64,000 bases of DNA from Lunularia cruciata. Taxonomy: Eukaryota; Streptophyta; Marchantiopsida; Lunulariales; Lunulariaceae. The stretch is taken from contig OX419756.1 of the NCBI GenBank assembly GCA_948567375.1, forward strand, positions 129,001 to 193,000. The letters are read 5' to 3'. Shown piece after piece: positions 45,730 through 56,020 of this stretch; position 1 is the first letter of the stretch, and each line of letters opens with the position of its first letter. Below the pieces are notes generated by a model that did not search any database, was not told the origin of the DNA, and saw only the letters and a program-made list of their open reading frames with translations. Position numbers and translations under genes: made by a program.

Positions 45730-46861
45730 TGTGGTGCCCACATTTTTTGTTTTTTTCCAAAATAAAGGAGAAGAAGTGTATAGAGAAGTCGGATTGCGCC
45801 TGTATGGCCGAAGAAGATGAAGAAAAGTGTCTTCGGGGTGAAACCCAAAGTAAAGTGACTTCGGGTCATAAGGTGAAGTACTCTGAAATACCGTGTCAGC
45901 ATACAATACAAAGTAAATTGTCTTCGGCTCACGGGGAGCTCAACCTGAGGCAAAGAAAATCTAACAACCTCTCGTCGGGGCGAGAAATTCAAGAAGGGGC
46001 CGTTTCAAAATTGGCGGCTCATACGCGCGAAGGTGGGGTGACAGTGACAGGTGCATGCCGGAGGTGTGATTTCTCGGTAGAAACTCAAAGCAATGGAAGA
46101 CGAAGAAGTGCAACTCTATAAAAATCGAAATTGCAACGACGAAATGTCAAGCAATTTTCCTTCGCCGTTGAGGAGTCGTCTTGCAGGTGATTGGGGAAAG
46201 GGAAATAGAGTTGGACTCGTGTTAGTGTGTAAGGGAGAAGTCGAGAGAGAGAAATCGAGAGACCGAAAGAAAGCAGAAGAGATGGGAGGAGGGAAGAAGA
46301 ACTCCGAATTTGCAGTGAGAAATCATGCAATTCGGAGATTAGATATAGTAGCGAGGATCGAAGTCTTGAGCCGACTTCGGATCACTTTTCTGGCATGGAA
46401 CTAGAACGTAAGTTTTCCAGGATTCATGACAGAAATCATCGAGAGTAAATGTCTCGATGGTCCCAAGGAAGAAGGGAAGAGAGGAAATCCGGCTCGCTGG
46501 ATTGGAGACTTGTACTCGGGAAGTAGGCAGGCTCGGAGCAGGGAGCCACGTTCTTGGGGAAAGGAGAGATAGCCCAAGAAACGCAGGAGGTGAGAGATGC
46601 TTTCTCGTCGAAGAGGACGAAGAATGGGTATAAAGTTGAGAGCTATAAGGACCTAGTGAGGAGAGGAATTGTGAGTGCACTAATGGCCCTCCTGAAGCCG
46701 GAGAGAACTACCTATGTGATGAAACATCAAGCGGTGTTCTTTCACAAGTTTTTTGCAAGAGAACCGATAAATTGGGCAAGGTGCTTTCACGGAAGAACGA
46801 GGCAGATGGTGTGGAATCTGCGGGATAAGTCGCCTCCACACTACATCGTACCATTTGCAGC
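45730..46861 (+). repeat. Family E giant LTR, copy L10 (subfamily II), nested in L9
   Basis: It starts TGTGGTGCCCACA at 45730 within L9 in the same direction, so one E-LTR inserted into another. It is cut at 46861, in the codons for VPFAA of the LTR-ORF, by an inverted LTR-C. A TATAAAAA box is at 46117-46124. Confidence 0.82.
46282..46861 (+). pseudogene. LTR-ORF of L10, N-terminal part
   Basis: It opens MGGGKKNSEFAVRNHAIRRLDIVARIEVL at 46282, with an upstream in-frame-type start MSSNFP at 46144 that lies 27 bp after TATAAAAA. The later part (46554 on) reads KNGYKVESYKDLVRRGIVSALMALLKPERTTYVMKHQAVFFHKFFAREPINWARCF and ends where LTR-C begins. One stop (FLAWN then TAG) is present. Confidence 0.62.
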
Positions 46862-47601
46862 TGTAATACTCCGAGGACAAGAGAAGAGAGAAAACACAGA
46901 TTGCACACTCAAACATTCGATGCCCCAAAGGAGCACCTTCTCTTTATTATATAGACAAAGAGGATCTCCTCCAAGGAAGCTCCACCATAGGATTAGGGAC
47001 ATAGATAGGTGACATGTCAGCAAGCTCCACCCTTGGATTACTGACTTGGATGGGTGACCTGTCTGGTCTAGGTCCTATCTAGTTGGTCAAATGAGCTTTG
47101 ACCGGAGGGAATCTTTTAGGGAATCTTCCTGTAGGAATCTCAGAATCACATGAGTAAGGTACCGTTGGAAAGCTCTCGACGAGACGAACCAAGGGGGAGG
47201 GAAGGCCAGCCTGTCCTTCGTTGGGGGGGGGAATCTGCACATTTTCGAGGCCTAATTCATCCGTTTAGGCCTCCGAAATTGCCTTCAAAGATTTCAGGCA
47301 TATTTCGGTTCCTACTCTATTAGTAGAAGTCCCCTTTTGGTGATACCTCTTTCTGATCTGTTTAGTGCATCATGTGTAACATCCTTCCAGATGTTACCAA
47401 ACCAATTCTCACCTTTAAATCATATGTCTAGCTATTGGTTCTAAGGTTCTCAAGTCTATTTCGGTTTCTGCCCTATTAGTAGAAGTACTCTTTTGGTGAT
47501 ACTTCTATCTGATCTATTTTGACCATCATGTATAACATCCTTCTAGATGTTACCAAACCAAATTTCACCTCTAGATCATATGGCTAACCCTTGGTATTAC
47601 A
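46862..47601 (-). repeat. LTR-C, second copy (inverted)
   Basis: On the minus strand it runs from TGTAATACCAAGGG (47601) to GGAGTATTACA (46862), 740 bp, complete at both ends and about 8 kb from the plus-strand copy at 38466. There is no polypurine tract next to its start, so it is either a solo LTR or a 5-prime LTR whose element is lost. The flanks GCAGC and CCAAG do not match. Confidence 0.82.
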
Positions 47602-47921
47602 CCAAGTGATGCTTGCTGGCCTCTATCTTCCATAGCCAAGAACTTGAAGGCTCAACATTAGAGAAGTGAGCTCTCTGGAGCTGCACTTTGAAAGCATACC
47701 CCTGAACTTGAGCTAGGTCTGGAACCCTAATGGTCCTGCTGACAACACACTTGACGGTGCAAATGGTGCAAAGTGATGGTGGGCCCCATCGTGAAGTCAA
47801 TACCCCAAACACAAAATCTGACCATCAAAAAGTAATCTATGGAAAACTGTTGAAATACTTCTAACTACTATCACTGCAACTTCAATGTCCAAGCAATCTA
47901 GATGCAACACTACAAATGGCA
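47602..47921. other. Unassigned 320-bp spacer
   Basis: The minus strand has a 71-codon open frame (47597-47812, VVSRTIRVPDLAQVQGYAFKVQ) that resembles nothing I can name and has no start context. The right edge shares ACAAATGGCATGACA with 10983-10997. It is probably part of another unrecognised element. Confidence 0.4.
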
Positions 47922-48945
47922 TGACAAACACCTATTTGTGCATGTGTGTGGTGTTGTGATATTTAGCTTGGTATTATAAATACTTGAGAGATATTATTTA
48001 TATAGAGATAAAGGATGGTTCTACATTAGTCATGATTAGGTAAAGTTAGTTGTAGCTAAGATAATGGGGACCTTACTATAGAGGAAGTGGAAAAGATGAG
48101 CACCATTATTTTGGATTCTAGTGTATTGACTTGGTATTATTCCTAGGTGTTTGGCTTTGAGGAAAGAGTTGAGAACTCTTGGGCCTGCAAGCCTTTTTGT
48201 TTTGGATTCTTCTATAGTCCAAGGATAGCCCATATGAAGGAATCCTTGACTTAGTGGTTGGGTCAAGATAAGATCACATGCTTAGTGGAATATACCCATG
48301 TGGATAGATATTACTTTATACTTTTTAACTTTACTTGAATTTTAGCCTAGTAACTTGAGTTACTATGTTAAATAGTAACTTTGTGTGTAACTATTTCACA
48401 AGTATATAAACAAGGGGTGAGGAGGTACTCATCATCCTTTCATTTGCAACTATCTCTCTCTCATTGGTTCTCTAGTGAGCAATGTCTTGAGTCTTGGAGT
48501 GTTAGCCTTGGAGGAGTATGATGGAGTTGGGATTCCTTGCCTTCTTAGTCCATGGTTGTGGTACCCACATTTTTTTATTTTTTTTGAAATGGAGTAGAAG
48601 AAGTGTATAGAGAAGTCGGATTGCGCCTGTATGGCCAAAGAAGGCAAAGAAAAGAGTCTTCGGGATGCAACCCGAGGTAATGTGGCTTTGGGTCATAAGG
48701 CAAAGTACTCGGACTTGCCCTATCAGCATGCAACCCAAAGTAAGAAGTCTTTGTATTAGGGGAGGTGCTCAACCCGAGGCAAGGACAATGTAACAACTTT
48801 TCTTCGGTGCGAGAAATTCAAGAAGGGACCGTTCAAAAACTGGCAGTCATACGTGTGAAGGACACTTGACAGTGACAAGCGCATGCAAGGGGTGTGATTT
48901 CTTGGTAGAAACTCAAATTGAAGAGAGACAAAGAAAGCATGACTC

Positions 48946-48953
48946 TATAAAAA
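48946..48953 (+). promoter_or_regulatory. Conserved TATA box upstream of the LTR-ORF (L11)
   Basis: TATAAAAA is preceded by GACTC and followed by TTGGGCTAA. The same box is at the same place in L3, L4, L5, L8, L9 and L10, about 165 bp before the MGGGKK-type start codon and 27 bp before the optional MTSNFP start (lost in L11). It could give a separate mRNA for the LTR-ORF or be the main LTR promoter. Confidence 0.55.
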
Positions 48954-49110
48954 TTGGGCTAACGACAAAGCAATCTCAAGCAATTTTCCTTCGCCGTTGA
49001 GGAGTCATCCCATAGGAGATCATGGGAAGGGAGGTAGAGTTGAAGAAGCGCTGGTGTGTAGAGGAGGATTTGAGAGAGCTAATCCGAGAGACAATGAGGA
49101 AGAAAAAAAG

Positions 49111-51540
49111 ATGGAAGGAGGAAAGAAGAACTCTGAATTTGCAATGAGAAATCATGCAATTCAGAGGTTAGATGTGATTGCCAGAATCTAAGTCTTGAGC
49201 CAACTTTGGATCACATTCTTGGCATGGAACTGGAATGTGAGTTTTCTAGGATTCATGACCGAGATAATCAAGAGTAAATGTCTCAATGGCCCCAAGGAAG
49301 AGAGGAAGAGAGGAAATCCGGCTCACTGGACGGAGTCGGATTGGAGATTGGTACTCGGAAGAGAGGCACGCACGGAGCAAGGTGCCACGTTCTTGGGGAA
49401 GGGAGAGGTAGCCGAAGAAACCCAAGAAGTGAGGGATGCATTCTCTTTGAAGCGTACAAAGAATGGGTACAAAGTAGAGAGTTACAAAGATCCGATCAAG
49501 AGAGGGATCGTGAGTGCTCTCATGGCAATCCTAAAGCCAGAGAGAATGAGTTATGTGATGAAGCACCAAGCGGTGTTCTTCTATAACATGTTTGCAGGAG
49601 AGCCAATCAACTAGGCAAGGTGCTTCCATGGGTGAACAAGACAAATGGTGTGGAACTTGTGGGATAAATCACCTCCACATTACATGTGCCATTTGCAGCA
49701 CATTTCTACCTTGGGTTGAATCTGCTCAATGCGGCGGAGCGCAACAGAATGGTGTCGCATTTTCATCCTGACTTAAGAAAGGAGGTCGACAAGGAGGAGC
49801 AGTAGTACATTCTTCAGATCCAAAGTACCGATGAGTACTATGCATAGATGGGGAAGAGTGTGCAGGTGGACGTAAGTACTCCAAAGTTGAAGAAGCAGAG
49901 TCAACAAGGAGAAGGCAAAGATGTCAAGAGACAAGACCTCAGAAGACCAGAAGAGTAAACCCAAGGAAAGGTATGGTGGTAATTGCGTTGTTGGAAGAAG
50001 ACTTGGAAGGCAAAGCCAAGTGCAAGTACGAAGACTCGGAACACGAGGAAGAACCCGAGCTTACATTACAGAGTGGAGATACAAATAGTGACAGCGATGA
50101 AGGCGGGGAGATGATGTTGGTTCCCATAGTAGAAGAAGAAGTCCGGATGGAGCTTGAGGAAGATCATAGCATGAAATTAGAAGACAAAGTGCCAGAGCAG
50201 GAGGAGAAAAGATTACCATTTAGAGAGGAGTTTGGTCCAGGCAAAATGCAAAGTGTGAAGTGGGTCTGAGCAAGGTAAGGGAAGAGGAGAATGCCAGTTT
50301 GGGGAGTGAAGCGTCCATTCTGATATGATGACTGCATAGAAGAAGGCGAGTATCAAGAGAAGAAGAGGTAAAGAAGGGGATCATTCCGCAAGTTGAAGTA
50401 GTCGCGAGTGACGGAGTGGAGTACCTGCATGAAGTTGTGTGGCCTCTGTTGGTGAAATTGGAACACAAGAAGAAGGAGATGCAGTCAAAGTGTCCAGAGG
50501 TGAAGACTGTATTGCAGGTATTAGCACAACTAGAAGAAGAGAACTTGGAGTTGAAGAAGAGTATAATCCGAGATGAGGAGGAAAGGGAAGTACTGTGAGT
50601 GGAGGCAATAGTGCAGAGTCAAGTGGTAGAAAACTTGAGGAGAGAAGCAAGGTATCGAGAGGAACTTGTGAGCCAGAGTGACATAGCAAAGGAAAGACAA
50701 ATTGCTAAATATGAGATCTTGAAGTAGCAGTTTGCTGATTTGAGACTAGAAATTATTCATGCTATGGCGAGAGTAGCAGAGAAGGAACAAGAGCTTGATA
50801 GGGTGATGGAGAGTGTAGAAGAGAAGAAGCAACTGTGGCAACAAGAGTTGATAGTGAGATATAGAGAAGAAGAAAGGTTGCAGGAGTTACTTCGTAATCA
50901 GGAGGAGAAGATTGTACAGAAGGAGAAGGAGAAGAAAATTGTGAAAGTCAAGTTCAAAGCAGAATTGGCAATGTACCAAGAGGATTGGCTTGCAGATTGG
51001 GAGCGTGAGAGGAAGATGAGACTGGAGCCCTTGAAGGAAATTGTAATTAGGATGAACGCAATGTTGAGTACAGAGGCCAGTGTGCGTATCGAGGAGACAA
51101 GGCTGCACGAGTTGAAGTTGTTGGTAGGAGACGGGAGGAGACATGTGAAGGATACCAATTTGAACGGGTTGTTGATTAGTCTCAAAACTCATGTAGATAG
51201 GAAGATATTGGAGGTAGAAGACAATATCACTATCAGATTAGACTTAGTAAAATTGGAGATAGATAAACTTCGGAAAGATGTTGGAGCAAAACCCAAAGTA
51301 GATGAAGTAGGAGTACAAATATCTTCGGAGTTACCATTGGAGATATTAGAGAAGAGTGGGTTGGGAGATAAGGAGTTAGATAGATTGCTCACTAGTGAAA
51401 TTTCATATCAAGAAAGAGAACTATTAGATTTGGTAGAAGATGAAGGAGTTATGACACCCAAGGATAGAGTAGTAGGAAGTAAAGTTACTTTGGGTTCAGG
51501 TTTGAAAGCCGAAGAAGAAGTAGACATCGGATCAGATTAG
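49111..51540 (+). pseudogene. LTR-ORF of L11, about 810 codons, subfamily II
   Basis: It opens MEGGKKNSEFAMRNHAI at 49111. The same frame carries the N-terminal domain to 49614 (one stop after VIARI), a segment at 50416-50598 (VEYLHEV-like start, VWPLLVKLEHKKKEMQSKCPEVK) and an uninterrupted 266-residue C-terminal part at 50740-51540. The acidic linker (49973-50269) is shifted by one base. The C-terminal part is a coiled coil (EQELDRVMESVEEKKQLWQQ, RLHELKLLV) followed by ITIRLDLVKLEIDKLRKDVGAKPKVDEVG and the conserved end GSGLKAEEEVDIGSD. It is the best preserved subfamily II copy. A nuclear or particle-associated structural role is only a guess. Confidence 0.68.
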
Positions 51541-52394
51541 TAACAAATTTGAGATTTGAAGAGGCAGATATGAAGAGGTGCATTGTCATTTTGGATTTGT
51601 AGGTTTGTAGAGTTGTTAGGAAATGGTATTTTTGTTAGAAGTGCCATTTGCTTCAGTATTTAAGGGAAGCATTTGCAGTCTTATGTTATTCAGTACTCAT
51701 AATTCTGAGAATAGGTAAAGCAAAGTGTTGTGAAGCAGTGCTCGTCGCTTGAGCTTGATTCCGAGTATCAACTTTGTGTTTGTGTTTGTGAGTGTGTGGA
51801 GAATTTTGAAGTGCAAGTCAATGTGCTTGTTGGATGTTGGATTCCACAGCCTTGATCTTCATTCTGTGTGTTTGATCCTACGTGAAGTGCAATCAGAGCA
51901 ATGCCTTGATAGACCGGATAGGAATTGTACTGTTGGTAGTATTCTGCATTTGTGAGTGCAGTGTGAAGTTGATGTGAAGCAACTTCTATCAAGGAAGTTG
52001 TGCCTTCAATGGAGGGGTAGAACACAATTCTAAGGCAAAGTTGTTTTGCAGTGAAGTGCCATTTTTGGGAGAGCCTGAATCATCACAATCAAGATTGTTT
52101 GGAAAGATTTGATGGAGTTGTGATTAAGGAGTGTTAATTTGTGACAAGACTACAAGTCAGTGCTTGTTACTCTCTTTTGGGTTTGGTTTCTACTTGAGAA
52201 ATTAAAGACGCAACCAAGAAGAATTGAAATTGTTACTTTGCTTCGTATTTAGACATTTCTGACTCGTATCTCTACGGGAATGAACTTTACTTACCTGATT
52301 ACCACAAAAGTGATATTTGCCGGGTTGTCACAATGGTGCTCTACCATAATAGCCATCAAAGGTTCATCTTGAGTGAGAGATAGGCTGGCTCACA

Positions 52395-53137
52395 ATCCAA
52401 AGCAAACCCTTCTCTCTCTTTGCCTGAACCAATCCTATCTCCTTTGAACTCTTTCTTTGCCTGAACCAATCTTATCTCCTTTGAACTTCTCCTCTTTGTT
52501 TCCTTTCCTTCAAAAATTCCTCTCTCTTCTTACCTCTTTATCTAGGCAGATTTTTCCTTTTGCAAATTTCCTCTCCTTCTCTCTCCCTGTCCAACCTTCT
52601 CTCAAGAGTTCTTCTCTGCAGCTAAATCTCTCCTTTGAAAATTCTTCCAAGACTTCTTTGTCCAGCAACACTCCTTTGAGATTCTTCTTTTTGTTCTCCC
52701 TTCTGTCTTGCCATAGAAATCCCTTCAGATCCCTCTTGTCCATCAAACTCTCCTTTGAGATTTTTTGCTTCATGCCTAGTAACACACAAAGACCTCTCCT
52801 CTCTCCCTAATTTCCTTTGATGATACTATGACTTGCAAACTCTCATGGACCTCTCAATTTTCCCCTTACTATCCTGACATTATACTCTATAGAAAAAAAA
52901 TGAAAACCTCTTTATGCTCTGCATTGTTCACCTTTCACTGATCTATCCTACCAATCGTTCTTCAAAGATTTCTCTTTTCCTACAAAACCCTTCTTCTCAA
53001 AGCTATTTTGTCAAAACCCTTCCCCTTGAGGATTTTATCTTCATGCAATTCCTTCTTCAAGAATGCTTTCCTATCACAACCCATCTCCACTAACTTGTCT
53101 TGTTCCCTTCTTTAAGAATTCACTCAAGACCACTTGT
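52395..53137. repeat. Pyrimidine-rich degenerate repeat region, left part
   Basis: The plus strand is rich in C and T with recurring CTCCTTTGAGA, TTCTT and TTGTCCA-CAA pieces at irregular spacing. The minus strand is purine-rich and open over 91 codons (52510-52785), giving a Lys/Glu-rich sequence with repeated LDKE-like and KGFLW/KGVLL pieces. It continues at 55042 after solo LTR L12. It may be the leader of an unidentified element or an old degenerate repeat. I do not call a gene. Confidence 0.5.
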
Positions 53138-55041
53138 TGTGGTACCCACATTTTTTCATTTTGGATGAGTTTAGAAGAAGAAATGCCTTGCTGAAACCAA
53201 ATTGAAACCAAATGGAGAAGAAATGAGTGCAAACTTGTGATTTGATCAGACTTGAAGAAGTCGACTTCATGTAAGAGGAAGAATGGCTCGGTTTGGATCA
53301 GACCCAAAGAAGCTTACTTTGTGTCAGAGGAGGGAAAAACTTGGATCAGACGTTAAGGAGTGCAGACGCCAAAGGAGAAATAGAAGTTGCAGGTCAGGAT
53401 TCTTGGGGGGGCCATATCTCAATGACCATAAGTCCAAATCAAGCGTGCTATATCTCGTTGGAAGCGACTCATTCAGGGCTTTCCATTGACACCAAAATCG
53501 CAAAGTTTGGAGGTCTGTAGAAGAAGTTATAAGCATTTGAAGTTTCTGGAGTAGATGTACTTCGGGTCAAAGTGTCTTCGGGTCAATGTGACTTTGTACT
53601 TCGTACTTCGGGTTTACATGACTTTGGGTCTAAAGACTTCACCTCAAGATGAAGATGACTAAATCAGAGGTAGCCGGACCTCATAGTGCAGTGAAGGTGA
53701 CTTTGGGAGTTTTGCCAGAGTGATCAGAGGAAGTTAGAATATGGAAAGAAGATAGTTAGGATACCCATGACTTCAATTTCAATTCTGATTGAAGATGGAA
53801 TAGAAATTGAAGGAGAAATAACAGTAATGAATAAACCCAAAGTGTAGGATCCGACACTAAGTGTCTTCGGGTTAGTAACATGAGTGATTAGGGGAAAGTG
53901 GGTTACAAATTGAAGGTGTAGATAGTGTACCCATGCTTTCAATTACAATTCTTGATGAGGATATAGTAGAATTAGCAAAAGAATTGATAATAGTTAGACC
54001 CGAGGTAAGAGAGATAGGAGTGCAAGTGTCTTCGGATTTGACATTTGACACTTTAGAGAAGAGTGGGTCGGGAGATAGAGATTTAGAAGGCTTAACTATG
54101 ATAGCAATTTCATATCAGGAAGGAGAAATGTTAGAATTAGTGGAGGAAGTAGGAGATTTGAAACTCGAGGAAAATGTAGTAGGAAGTAAGATTACTTCGG
54201 GTTCGGGTTTGAAAGCCGAGGAAGAAGTAGACATCGGATCGGATTAGTAACCGATTTGAGATTTGAAGGGGCAGATATGAAGAGGTGCATTGTCATTTTG
54301 GATCTGCAGGTTAGAACAGTTGTGGTAGAACGGTATAGTTGTTAGAACTGCCGATTGATTCACTACTTAAGAGTGGCATTTGCAGTATAATGTTGTTCAG
54401 TGCTCATTATTTTTGAGAATAGATAAAGCAAAGTGATGTGAAGCAATGCTCGTCGCTTGACCTTGATTCCGAGTATCAACTTTGTATTTGTGATTGTGAA
54501 TGTTTGGAGAAATTCGAAGTGCAAGTCATTGTGCTTGTTGGATGTTGGATTCCACAGCCTTGATCTTCATTTTGTGTGTTTGATCCTGAATGGAGTGCAA
54601 TCGTAGCAATGCCTTGACAGATCTAAGAGGAATTGTAGTGTTGGTAGTATTCTACATTTGTGAGTGCAGTGCAAAGTTGATGTGAAGCAATTTTGATCGA
54701 GGAAGTTGTGCCTTCAGTGGAGGGGTGGAACACAATTCTGAGGCAAAGTCGTTTTGCAGTGAAGTGCCGTTTTTGAGAGAGCCTGAATCATCACAATCAA
54801 GATTGTTTGGAAAGATTTGATGGAGTGGTGATTAAGGAGTGTTAATTTGTGACAAGACTGAGAGTCAGTACTTGTTACTCTCTTCTGGGTGTGGTTTCTA
54901 CCTGAGAGATTAAAGACGCAACCAAGAAGAACTACATTGTTACTGTTTGCTTTGTATTTGACCAATTCTGACTCGTATCTCTGCGGGAATGAACTTTACT
55001 TACCCGATTACCGCAAAAGTGATATTTGCCGGGTTGTCACA
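53138..55041 (+). repeat. Short family E solo LTR, copy L12 (subfamily III)
   Basis: It runs from TGTGGTACCCACA (53138) to GGGTTGTCACA (55041), 1904 bp, with perfect 5-bp duplication CTTGT (53133-53137 and 55042-55046). The first 90 bp and the last 1.1 kb match the long LTRs. The N-terminal and coiled-coil coding parts are absent and replaced by about 0.6 kb of its own sequence, partly a repeated TTCGGGTCA-like motif near 53560-53630. Confidence 0.93.
53933..54247 (+). CDS. C-terminal LTR-ORF remnant in L12 (104 codons, open)
   Basis: It opens at MLSITILDED and reads VELAKELIIVRPEVREIGVQVSSDLTFDTLEKSGSGDRDLEGL, EMLELVEEVGDLKLEENVVGS and GSGLKAEEEVDIGSD to the stop at 54247. These are the last hundred residues of the long LTR-ORF, with two copies of a VELV-x-E-like module. 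Upstream similarity continues only weakly, so whether this short frame is translated is unknown. Confidence 0.5.
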   Translation: MLSITILDEDIVELAKELIIVRPEVREIGVQVSSDLTFDTLEKSGSGDRDLEGLTMIAISYQEGEMLELVEEVGDLKLEENVVGSKITSGSGLKAEEEVDIGSD

Positions 55042-55453
55042 CTTGTCCTCCTTTAGTCTTGGGCAACCCTCTCTGCTCAAGATTTTCTCCTCACTTCTGC
55101 CAAGACTCTTCCTCACAAATCTGCACTTTCAAACTCTTTCAAGAGTCTTCTCTTCTTGCCAAATGCTCATGGACTTCTTTGTCTTGCATACTTTTCTATA
55201 CTTTTCTTTCTTGTCCAAACCCTTTTGATGTTCCTTTTCTTCTCTCCCCCTCCCATCAAAACCCCTTGAGAATTCTTTGTCTTTCCTAAAATCAAAACCT
55301 TCCTTTGATCATCCTTTATCTGTCCAGACCTGCCTTTGGTTCTCACTGTCCTACCAACACTCAGTTTTGTCCAGCCAAAAACTCTTGATATCTCTTACTT
55401 CCCTCTCCTTCTCTTATCACCAAACCCCTAGAGAGCTTTCTCCTATCAAAACT
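55042..55453. repeat. Pyrimidine-rich degenerate repeat region, right part
   Basis: This is the continuation of 52395-53137 beyond the L12 insertion: CTCCTTTAGTC, CTTTCAAACTCTTTCAAGAGTC, TTGTCCAAACC, TTGTCCAGCC. No gene is supported. It ends where LTR L13 starts at 55454. Confidence 0.5.
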
Positions 55454-56020
55454 TGTGGTGCACACATTTTTTGTTTTTTTTTGTTTATTAGCATTTGGAG
55501 AAGAAGTAAGCAAGAAAGTTGAATTGCAAAAGAAGGAATGGATGGGAGTGTCTTTGGAAGAAATCCAAAGAAGTCGACTTCGGATCTAATGATGGAGTTA
55601 CTCAAGAGAGGAGTACAAAGAAAGAAGTCAAAAGAGAATCATCTTCAGATCATGAATTGAAGGTCAATACAAAGACCATCTAACAACCTTGGTAGGTGGC
55701 AAGAAAGTACACTTCAAGAAATGGCGGAGGTAGAAGAAGCATGTCTTAACAATGATAAGACAGCAACACGCAAAAGAAGGAGAAGTCAATTTTGAAATCA
55801 ACTGATGATGACTGCAATTTGGGGTAATATAAAATTGTGATTGCGCAGGGGCAAGTTGAATATGTCAAGTAGATTTCCTATCCCTCTGAGTAGTTGTCTT
55901 GTAATAATGCGTGTCAAGAAGCCAATTGAGAGTGAAATTTGCCAAAATCTAGAAGGGGTTAGAGTGTCTTGTCCAAGAGAAGAAATAGTCTTCTAGTGCC
56001 AAAGAACAAGAGAGCAAATA

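Larger units (their letters stand above)
48557..52332 (+). repeat. Family E giant solo LTR, copy L11 (subfamily II), with perfect target duplication
   Basis: It runs from TGTGGTACCCACA (48557) to GGGTTGTCACA (52332), 3776 bp. The 5-bp ATGGT occurs at 48552-48556 and again at 52333-52337. The interrupted LTR-F reads through once L11 and one ATGGT are removed (compare CCATGGTGCGCTACCATAAT at 22735). This fixes both ends of the LTR exactly and shows that it moved, or recombined, as a single LTR unit. Confidence 0.95.
47922..52394 (+). repeat. LTR-F copy split by solo LTR L11
   Basis: The LTR-F sequence occupies 47922-48556 and resumes at 52338-52394, ending GGCTCACA. Together this is about 692 bp, as in the copy at 22105. 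L11 lies between with target duplication ATGGT. A TATA box TATATAAA is at 48403-48410. The start is slightly altered (TGACAAACACC instead of TGTAACACCC). No matching target duplication is seen around the LTR-F itself. Confidence 0.85.

Noticed and set aside
47597-47812. Minus-strand 71-codon frame as a protease-like gene
   Set aside because: It has no D-T/S-G motif, no start context and no second copy; kept as an unassigned spacer.
52510-52785. Lys/Glu-rich minus-strand ORF as a real gene
   Set aside because: Purine-rich sequence opens frames by chance; there is no homologue, promoter or neighbour to support it.
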